Positions 32,240 to 38,042 of a stretch of 38,042 nucleotides of DNA are shown one piece after another. Origin of the DNA: Alphaproteobacteria bacterium. GTDB taxonomy: Bacteria; Pseudomonadota; Alphaproteobacteria; Rickettsiales; UBA8987. The DNA lies in NCBI GenBank assembly GCA_030429725.1, contig JAUIEX010000015.1, positions 1 to 38,042 of the forward strand, read 5' to 3'. Under the pieces are notes generated by a model. It ran no database searches and was not told the origin of the DNA. It was given only the letters and a program-made list of their open reading frames with translations. The position numbers and the translations under genes are program-made. Position 1 is the stretch's first letter, and each line of letters begins with the position of its first letter.

Positions 32240-34522
32240 ATGCTCTCTTCCGATTTAGAACAATCCCTCCGCCGGGCGCTGATCTTCGCGCAGGAGCGCG
32301 GCCATGAATATGCCACGCTGGAGCATCTGCTGCTGGCGCTGCTGGAGGATGACGATGCCAAAGCCGTGCTGCGCGGCTGCGGGGTTAATCTGGAAGCATT
32401 GCAGGAAAGCCTGCTGGAATTCATCAATGAGGATCTTGCCAGTCTGATCGTCGAAAACATCACCGAATCCAAGCCCACGGCGGGCTTTCAGCGTGTGGTG
32501 CATCGCGCCGCCATCAATGCCCATTCCGCCGGCAAACATCAGGTGACGGGTGCGCATGTGCTGGTGGAAATTTTTTCCGAGCAGGACAGTCACGCCGTCT
32601 ATTTCATCAGCCAGCAGGCCGTCACCTCGCTGGATGTCGTCAATTTTGTTTCCCATGGCATGAAGCCCTCCGAAGGCAAGCAGCAAGACCCCATCATCCA
32701 AATTATCCCGGCGCGGAAAGATCGCCGCCGTCCGGAAGATAAAGATGCCGAAACGCAGGAAATCAGCGACGCATTACGGCAATATTGTATCAATCTGAAC
32801 CATCAGGCCGAAGAGGGCAAAACCGATGTGCTGATTGGCCGGGAAACGGAAGTGGAGCGCGTGGTGGAAATTCTCTGCCGCCGCACAAAAAACAATCCCA
32901 TTCTGGTGGGAGAGCCGGGCGTGGGTAAAACCGCCATTGCCGAAGGGCTGGCCTGGCGCATCACCCAGAAGAAAGTGCCTTCCATCCTGAAAACAGCCAT
33001 CATTTTTTCACTGGATATGGGCGCACTGGTGGCCGGAACGCGCTATCGCGGTGATTTTGAGGAACGCCTGAAGGCCGTGATGAAGGGCATTGAGAAATTG
33101 CCGCATGCCATCCTGTTCATTGATGAAATTCACACCATTGTTGGCGCCGGTTCCACCAGCGGTAATGCGCTGGATGCCGGCAATCTGCTGAAGCCCGCGC
33201 TGGCGCGCGGCACTTTGCGCTGCATCGGCTCCACCACCCATAAGGAATATAAGCAGCATTTTGAAAAAGAACGCGCCCTTGCCCGCCGCTTCCAGAAGGT
33301 GGAAATTGAAGAACCTTCCGTGGAAGACACCATCAACATTCTGCAAGGGTTGCAACCCGCCTATGAAGCGCACCACAATGTACGCTACACGAAAGAGGCT
33401 GTGCGGCTGGCGGCGGAGCTTTCCGCGCGTTACATCCACGATAAACAACTTCCGGATAAAGCCATTGACGTGCTGGATGAGGCCGGTGCCAATCAGCGCA
33501 TCGCTAAAGTTGCCAAAAAAACCATCGGCGTGAAGGAGATTGAGGCCATTGTCGCCAAAATCGCCCGTGTGCCAAGCCATTCCGTTTCTTCCGATGATCT
33601 TAAACAGCTCAAAACGCTCGACGGTCAGCTTAAAAAACGCGTCTTCGGGCAGGATGTGGCCATTGAAGCACTGTCACAATCCATCAAGCTTTCACGTGCC
33701 GGCCTGCGCGCGCCGGGGCGTCCCATCGGCAGCTATCTTTTCACCGGCCCCACCGGCGTTGGTAAGACGGAATTGGCCAAGCAGCTTGCCAATGTGCTGA
33801 CAATGAAGCTCGTCCGCTATGACATGTCCGAATATGTGGAAGGACACACCGTGGCCAAGCTTATCGGCTCGCCCCCCGGCTATGTCGGGCATGAGGAAGG
33901 CGGCCTGTTGACGGAGGCCGTTTCCCGCAACCCGCATTGCGTGCTGCTGCTGGATGAAATTGAAAAAGCCCATCCGGATATCTTCAACCTGCTGCTGCAG
34001 GTGATGGATAACGGCACCCTAACCGATTCCGAAGGCAAGGACGTTAATTTCAACAATGTCATTCTGATTATGACCAGCAATGTCGGCGTGCGTGAATCGG
34101 AAAAATCCCCCATCGGCTTTGGGGAACGTTCCGAGGTCAATGATGTTAAATCCGATGACGCTCTGAAACGCACTTTCAGCCCGGAATTCCGCAACCGTCT
34201 GGATGGCGTTATTCCCTTCCAGCCACTGCAACCGGCGCTGATGGAGCGCATTGTGGATAAAGCACTGACCGAATTACAGGATCAGCTGGCCGATAAGGCC
34301 ATCCGGCTGGAGGTCACCCCGGCAGCCAGAAAATGGCTTGCCGAGAAAGGCTATGACCGCGCCTTTGGTGCCCGCCCGCTGCAAAGGCTGATTGACAAAG
34401 AGCTGAAGCAGAAGCTGGCCGATGAGATTCTCTTCGGCAGCCTGAAAAAGGGCGGCGTGGTCAAAGTTGGCATGGCCAAAGGTGAGCTCACCATCAGCAG
34501 CGCCGCCAAAGCCAACGCATAA
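32240..34522 (+). CDS. clpA: ClpA, ATPase subunit of the ClpAP protease
   Basis: AAA+ unfoldase of 760 residues. In order: the Clp N-domain (1-145), the first AAA+ module with Walker A GEPGVGKT (224-231), pore loop GTRYRG (266-271) and Walker B ILFIDE (291-296), then the second module with Walker A GPTGVGKT (503-510), pore loop GSPPGYVGHEEGG (about 543-555) and Walker B VLLLDE. The ClpP-docking IGF loop is at 625-627. It threads substrates chosen by ClpS into ClpP; clpP is not in the window. No Shine-Dalgarno is evident at ATG 32240, so it may depend on translation of clpS. Confidence 0.97.
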   Translation: MLSSDLEQSLRRALIFAQERGHEYATLEHLLLALLEDDDAKAVLRGCGVNLEALQESLLEFINEDLASLIVENITESKPTAGFQRVVHRAAINAHSAGKHQVTGAHVLVEIFSEQDSHAVYFISQQAVTSLDVVNFVSHGMKPSEGKQQDPIIQIIPARKDRRRPEDKDAETQEISDALRQYCINLNHQAEEGKTDVLIGRETEVERVVEILCRRTKNNPILVGEPGVGKTAIAEGLAWRITQKKVPSILKTAIIFSLDMGALVAGTRYRGDFEERLKAVMKGIEKLPHAILFIDEIHTIVGAGSTSGNALDAGNLLKPALARGTLRCIGSTTHKEYKQHFEKERALARRFQKVEIEEPSVEDTINILQGLQPAYEAHHNVRYTKEAVRLAAELSARYIHDKQLPDKAIDVLDEAGANQRIAKVAKKTIGVKEIEAIVAKIARVPSHSVSSDDLKQLKTLDGQLKKRVFGQDVAIEALSQSIKLSRAGLRAPGRPIGSYLFTGPTGVGKTELAKQLANVLTMKLVRYDMSEYVEGHTVAKLIGSPPGYVGHEEGGLLTEAVSRNPHCVLLLDEIEKAHPDIFNLLLQVMDNGTLTDSEGKDVNFNNVILIMTSNVGVRESEKSPIGFGERSEVNDVKSDDALKRTFSPEFRNRLDGVIPFQPLQPALMERIVDKALTELQDQLADKAIRLEVTPAARKWLAEKGYDRAFGARPLQRLIDKELKQKLADEILFGSLKKGGVVKVGMAKGELTISSAAKANA

Positions 34523-34530
34523 AGGCGCTA

Positions 34531-35397
34531 ATGCTGCAGGGAACAACACCGAGAAACTCTTCCGCCACCGCGCCCAATGTCTATCTCTTCGATTGGGACG
34601 GCACATTGGTAGATCCCGTCTATCTCAAAGAAATCTATAATGAAACCGTCACCGCGATGGAGAGAAATCACCCCGAACTCTATCAACACCTGCCGCGTGT
34701 AGCCGATGATGAAATTTTCCATTCCAGCATTGGGGAGCGTTTAAGTGCTATTTTTATAAAATCCGATTTAAATCATTATCGGGAAGCCAAAAAAATTGCG
34801 GCAGAAAAACTTAAAGAACCGGAACGTAAAAAAACCATTCACTGGGCACCGGGTGCTGAAGAAATGCTGAAAAATCTGCGTAAAACACGCCCCAATGCCA
34901 ATATCGCTATTGTCAGCAACCTGGATAATGAAACTCTACAAAAACAAATTGAACAGATGGGCATCCGCCCCCTCATCAACACCGCCATCGGCTTTGATCG
35001 CAATAACGGCCATAAGCGCAAAGCGGCCAAGGACATGCTGGAAGAAGCGCTGACGCAGATGAAACTGCCAAAAGCCACCCCTGCCTATATGATTGGGGAC
35101 AGCGTGAATGATTTTCAAACCCGCCGTAATATGCCCAACATCACCCCCATCATCGTGGGGGGTTATAGCGCCGATGCCATCGGCCAGTCCCTTGAAAGAA
35201 ACGAAAATAACCAGCTTGCGCAGTTTCAACAAACAGGCAAGGGGCTTGGCGCCGGCTTCGGCTATGTTTCGGAAATTGGCAAACTAAGCGAAATCCTGCC
35301 GGCCTTTCAGGCAAAATCAAACGGAACAAAAGGCGCCGGCCCCGCCATACGCACATCGCAAAAGCTCTTCCCGCCCGCACCCGGTCAGAAAAAATAA
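34531..35397 (+). CDS. HAD-family hydrolase of unknown substrate
   Basis: A 288-residue HAD-superfamily phosphatase-like protein: motif I DWDGTLVD with the nucleophile Asp21 and acid Asp23, motif II IVSNLD with Ser129, a lysine for motif III around 162-167 (HKRKAAK), and motif IV GDSVND (189-194). A helical cap lies between motifs I and II (about 35-115). The C-terminal about 60 residues (from QQTGKGLGAGFGYV) do not belong to the core fold. It begins 8 bases after clpA with AAAGG as ribosome-binding site, so it is probably cotranscribed. Its DNA is more AT-rich than clpA. Specific substrate not recognisable. Confidence 0.85.
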   Translation: MLQGTTPRNSSATAPNVYLFDWDGTLVDPVYLKEIYNETVTAMERNHPELYQHLPRVADDEIFHSSIGERLSAIFIKSDLNHYREAKKIAAEKLKEPERKKTIHWAPGAEEMLKNLRKTRPNANIAIVSNLDNETLQKQIEQMGIRPLINTAIGFDRNNGHKRKAAKDMLEEALTQMKLPKATPAYMIGDSVNDFQTRRNMPNITPIIVGGYSADAIGQSLERNENNQLAQFQQTGKGLGAGFGYVSEIGKLSEILPAFQAKSNGTKGAGPAIRTSQKLFPPAPGQKK

Positions 35398-35483
35398 TCA
35401 CCCCAATCCGGCAAAAACGGGCTGGGCATTTGCGCCGCCGCTGTCTATACCTGTAAGAAATCCATTTTAAGCAAAGGCGCATC

Positions 35484-36575
35484 ATGCTGTATCACCTCCT
35501 TGTTCCGCTTGCGGATGAATATGGCTTTCTAAACGTCTTTCGTTATCTCACCTTCCGTTCCGGCGGGGCGGTGCTCACCTCCATGCTGATCTGCTTTCTC
35601 TTTGGTGGGCGGATTATCGGCTGGCTGCGCTCCCTTCAGGCCGAAGGCCAGCCCATCCGGGATGACGGGCCGGAAAGCCACCTTCTCACCAAGCAGGGCA
35701 CGCCCACCATGGGCGGCGTGATGATTCTGTTCTCCATGCTCATTTCCACCCTGCTGTGGGCAAATCTTGCCAATCACTATGTGTGGGTGGTGTTGCTGGT
35801 GACCATGGGTTTCGGCCTGCTGGGCTTTCTGGATGATTACCTGAAATTACGCGGCCGCAGCCATCGCGGCCTGCCCGGCCGCCTCAAATTGCTTGGCCAG
35901 TTCAGCATTGCGCTCATCGCCACCTTCTGGATCATGGAGCTGGCGCCCGCACATCACGCCACCCATCTGGCTGTACCGTTTTTTAAGGATTTATTGCTGA
36001 ATCTTGGCTGGTTTTATGCGCTTTTTGCCATGCTGGTGATGGTTGGTGCGTCCAATGCCGTGAATTTGACCGACGGCTTAGATGGCCTTGCCATTGTCCC
36101 GGTGATGATCGCCACCGCCTGTTTCGGCCTCATCACCTATCTGGCAGGAAACGCCATTTTCGCCAATTACCTGCAGATTCACGCCATTCCCGGCGCGGGT
36201 GAACTGGCCATCATTTGCATGGCAATGATTGGCGCCGGCCTTGGCTTTTTGTGGTATAACGCCCCGCCGGCGCAGGTTTTCATGGGGGATACGGGCAGCC
36301 TGGCGCTGGGCGGGATGCTGGGCGCCATGGCCGTCATCGCCAAGCATGAGCTGGTGCTGGCCATTATCGGTGGCCTGTTCGTGATGGAAACCCTCTCCGT
36401 CATCATTCAGGTTTATTATTTCAAGCTTTCCGGTGGCAAGCGCATCTTTCTCATGGCGCCCATCCACCATCATTTCGAAAAAAAGGGCTGGAGCGAACCC
36501 ACCATCGTCATACGCTTCTGGATTCTGGCCGTCATCTTTGCCCTTATCGGGCTTTCCACCCTGAAACTAAGGTAA
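35484..36575 (+). CDS. mraY: Phospho-N-acetylmuramoyl-pentapeptide-transferase
   Basis: Makes lipid I by attaching the UDP-MurNAc-pentapeptide sugar phosphate to undecaprenyl phosphate in the inner membrane. The 363-residue protein has about ten membrane helices and the family motifs: GTPTMGG (72-78), FLDDYLKL with Asp117 and Asp118, [25 protein letters not shown] and [14 protein letters not shown] lies ahead of the ATG. It is a complete, orthodox MraY but stands alone, with no mur, fts or ddl genes on either side; the genome may hold another copy in its dcw cluster. Confidence 0.96.
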   Translation: MLYHLLVPLADEYGFLNVFRYLTFRSGGAVLTSMLICFLFGGRIIGWLRSLQAEGQPIRDDGPESHLLTKQGTPTMGGVMILFSMLISTLLWANLANHYVWVVLLVTMGFGLLGFLDDYLKLRGRSHRGLPGRLKLLGQFSIALIATFWIMELAPAHHATHLAVPFFKDLLLNLGWFYALFAMLVMVGASNAVNLTDGLDGLAIVPVMIATACFGLITYLAGNAIFANYLQIHAIPGAGELAIICMAMIGAGLGFLWYNAPPAQVFMGDTGSLALGGMLGAMAVIAKHELVLAIIGGLFVMETLSVIIQVYYFKLSGGKRIFLMAPIHHHFEKKGWSEPTIVIRFWILAVIFALIGLSTLKLR

Positions 36576-36590
36576 TGGTGCAGTCTTAAA

Positions 36591-37856
36591 TCAGCGCTGG
36601 AATTTCACGCTGATATCCGCTTGCTTTTCCCCTTTCTGCAGGTGAATATTATTATTATCCACCGTCAGGGTAACGCCCGCCTTCTGCGCATATTCCTTGG
36701 CAAGTTCAAGCTCTTTGGGGGTAAGTTTGTGATCCATCTCCAGCGCGCCCCCTGCGCTCACCCCGGCAACATTCTGGCGTTCAATCAGCTGCGTCAGCCC
36801 TTCCATGGTGAAGTTATCATCACGAAATTCCTGTGGCCATCCGGCGTTAATCTCCTCATATTTCCGGATAAGGTTCGGGTTCTTAAACGCACCGGATCGT
36901 GGATTATCCGTAAAATAGAGCGATGGAAGCTCGCCCTCATTTGCCGGCCATTCTATGGATGCATCATAATGGCCATCCCGCAATTTCTCGATGGGATAAT
37001 TCAGCACAAGGCGCAAAGCATTCGCCTGATCCATGGCGTCATTCTCCCGGGCAAGGTTGTTGCTCAGGCGTTCTTCTTGCAGCGCCGCAAATTTTCCTAC
37101 CGCTTCCTTGTAGGATTCGGAATTAATATTCGGCGTTTTCAACTGATCAATACGGAGTGAAAAATCTGAAAGATCAATCTCCGGGAAATTTCCCCGCACC
37201 CTGGCAACAAAGCCATCAAGCGCTTCCTGCGAGTTGATATCAAGTTCTTTCAGAAGTTTTTCTTTAAAATTCTCAGGATAGCTTTGATGCAAATGATTAC
37301 CCGCCAGCGTCAGCAGAATATTAAGCTCAGTTATCTGCGCATAGGCTTTTGAAGATTCAAAATAATCCTTCTCCTTTCCATGGCCGAAAAGCTCATGTTC
37401 CAGAATGGTTAACACATCAAATTGCACTGCTTTATTATCCGTGGTCACATAGGCATTGCCCGCAATCAAATCCAAATTAAGGTTAACGGCCGGCACATTC
37501 GTTTCAATATAACCAAGCGCCGCCAGATTGGTAAAACCCCCCGATGCACCACGCGCAGCACGCAAAGCACGCACCAGCTCCGCGTTATCTTTAATCGCAA
37601 CATCCGTATCGCCATAATACCATTGGCCGTCACGTTCCTGAAATTTCGTTTCCGTTAAGAGCTGAATTTTTTTACCCACAAAAGCGCCATCGGCATAATC
37701 AGCACGATCGTATTTATCCCGAATAAGCTGCAATTCCTCCAGCGCCCCCGGAAGCTGCATGCGCAGATCAAGCAGCTGTTCAATCGCCCGTTTCACATTT
37801 TTATCTTCGATGTTACTTGTATCAATAACGTCGTGCCAACTCGTAACTTCAGTCAT
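36591..37856 (-). CDS. Unrecognised protein with a metallopeptidase-like HELFGH motif
   Basis: A 421-residue protein without signal peptide or membrane helix. The only motif I recognise is LTILEHELFGHGKEKDYF with His154, Glu155 and His159, an HExxxH pattern one residue longer than the zincin HExxH, preceded by a strand-like AVQFDVL. Glu177 (ITELN) is 18 residues downstream, where gluzincins carry their third ligand. Some toxin- or effector-like peptidases look similar, but I cannot place this in a family. The rest is hydrophilic and helix-rich. GAGGTG lies directly before ATG 37856, and a -10-like TATGAT is at 37887-37892 on this strand. Base composition is more AT-rich than its neighbours, suggesting acquisition. 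It converges on mraY. Confidence 0.8.
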   Translation of the reverse strand: MTEVTSWHDVIDTSNIEDKNVKRAIEQLLDLRMQLPGALEELQLIRDKYDRADYADGAFVGKKIQLLTETKFQERDGQWYYGDTDVAIKDNAELVRALRAARGASGGFTNLAALGYIETNVPAVNLNLDLIAGNAYVTTDNKAVQFDVLTILEHELFGHGKEKDYFESSKAYAQITELNILLTLAGNHLHQSYPENFKEKLLKELDINSQEALDGFVARVRGNFPEIDLSDFSLRIDQLKTPNINSESYKEAVGKFAALQEERLSNNLARENDAMDQANALRLVLNYPIEKLRDGHYDASIEWPANEGELPSLYFTDNPRSGAFKNPNLIRKYEEINAGWPQEFRDDNFTMEGLTQLIERQNVAGVSAGGALEMDHKLTPKELELAKEYAQKAGVTLTVDNNNIHLQKGEKQADISVKFQR

Positions 37857-37934
37857 ATCACCTCACCCTGTTTGTTCTTTAAGCAAATCATAGGCAAAAC
37901 AAATTAATAAAAAGTAAAAACCTAGGCTAAATGA

Positions 37935-38042
37935 TGGGCGCGGCGCCCCCAATTTTCAGATGAAGTGGAACAGGTGATGATTTAGGTTTTTGTTGGAACT
38001 TAGCAATTTCAACAAAGGATTAGATCATGTCAAAGACGGTAA
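37935..38042 (+). mobile_element. Possible left end of an insertion sequence (partial)
   Basis: Starting near TGGGCGC, the sequence has a perfect palindrome GGGCGC-g-GCGCCC (37936-37948) and then runs on with CCAATTTTCAGATGAAGTGG, a style seen at ends of IS3-family elements. A start codon with a good ribosome-binding site follows at 38027. The rest lies beyond the window, so this is a guess from composition and layout. Confidence 0.25.
38027..38042 (+). CDS. Start of a gene cut by the window edge (begins MSKTV)
   Basis: ATG at 38027 is preceded by AAAGGA (38014-38019) at 7 bases, a strong ribosome-binding site. Only five codons are visible, so no function can be given; a transposase ORF is possible from the context. 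Confidence 0.4.

Overview
The window looks like the chromosome of a flagellated Gram-negative bacterium, most likely an alphaproteobacterium. Supporting signs are an FlbD-type flagellar regulator without a phosphorylatable receiver, a DUF6468-MotE flagellar pair, an alphaproteobacterial-type ribosomal protein S4, a LolC/E permease, a TonB system and clpS-clpA. The order cannot be fixed from sequence alone; a Micavibrio-like lineage is a guess only. Base composition is moderately GC-rich, with visibly more AT-rich genes at both ends and in the HAD hydrolase gene.

Layout. 1-1683 (-) holds the N-terminal 561 codons of a large prepilin-like protein carrying a LamG-like domain, cut by the window edge. 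1849-6960 is an exopolysaccharide block: divergent manB and manC, then an AlgX/AlgJ-like and an AlgF-like gene, which together suggest synthesis of GDP-mannose and O-acetylation of a mannose- or mannuronate-containing polymer. A two-way terminator separates it from HU (-). queH (-) and a Fur-box-controlled exbB-exbD-exbD-tonB operon (+) diverge from 8284-8412; the second ExbD lacks the membrane Asp. 10793-13442 (-) is a DUF6468-motE-lolC/E operon behind a candidate sigma-54 promoter. 13546-16483 (-) holds mutM and a long HglS/YdcJ-family (DUF1338) enzyme. A soluble MCP-like chemotaxis protein (16664-17878, +) converges on radA (-).

19254-23523 holds radA's upstream region, rpsD, trmJ and htpG. 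It is dotted with small palindromic repeats, including a pair of hairpins inside the trmJ reading frame, and ends in 15 perfect copies of a heptamer. 23524-26845 (-) is fliN-motA-flbD-uppP, a flagellar operon ending in a cell-wall lipid recycling gene. 27049-31604 (-) is asmA-hisI-metE. 31829-34522 (+) is clpS-clpA, followed by a HAD hydrolase and an mraY that stands outside any dcw cluster. The right end holds an unrecognised protein with a metallopeptidase-like HELFGH motif (-), and then a start codon with a ribosome-binding site that may begin an insertion-sequence ORF.

No tRNA, rRNA, CRISPR array or known riboswitch was recognised. No gene-free stretch exceeds 300 bases; the longest is 23265-23523 (259 bases), which is made of repeats. 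The best candidates for something undescribed are the ExbD pair with an Asp-to-Asn partner, the prepilin-LamG protein, the MCP with a CheZ-like motif, the repeat family with compensatory changes, the heptamer array and the HELFGH protein.
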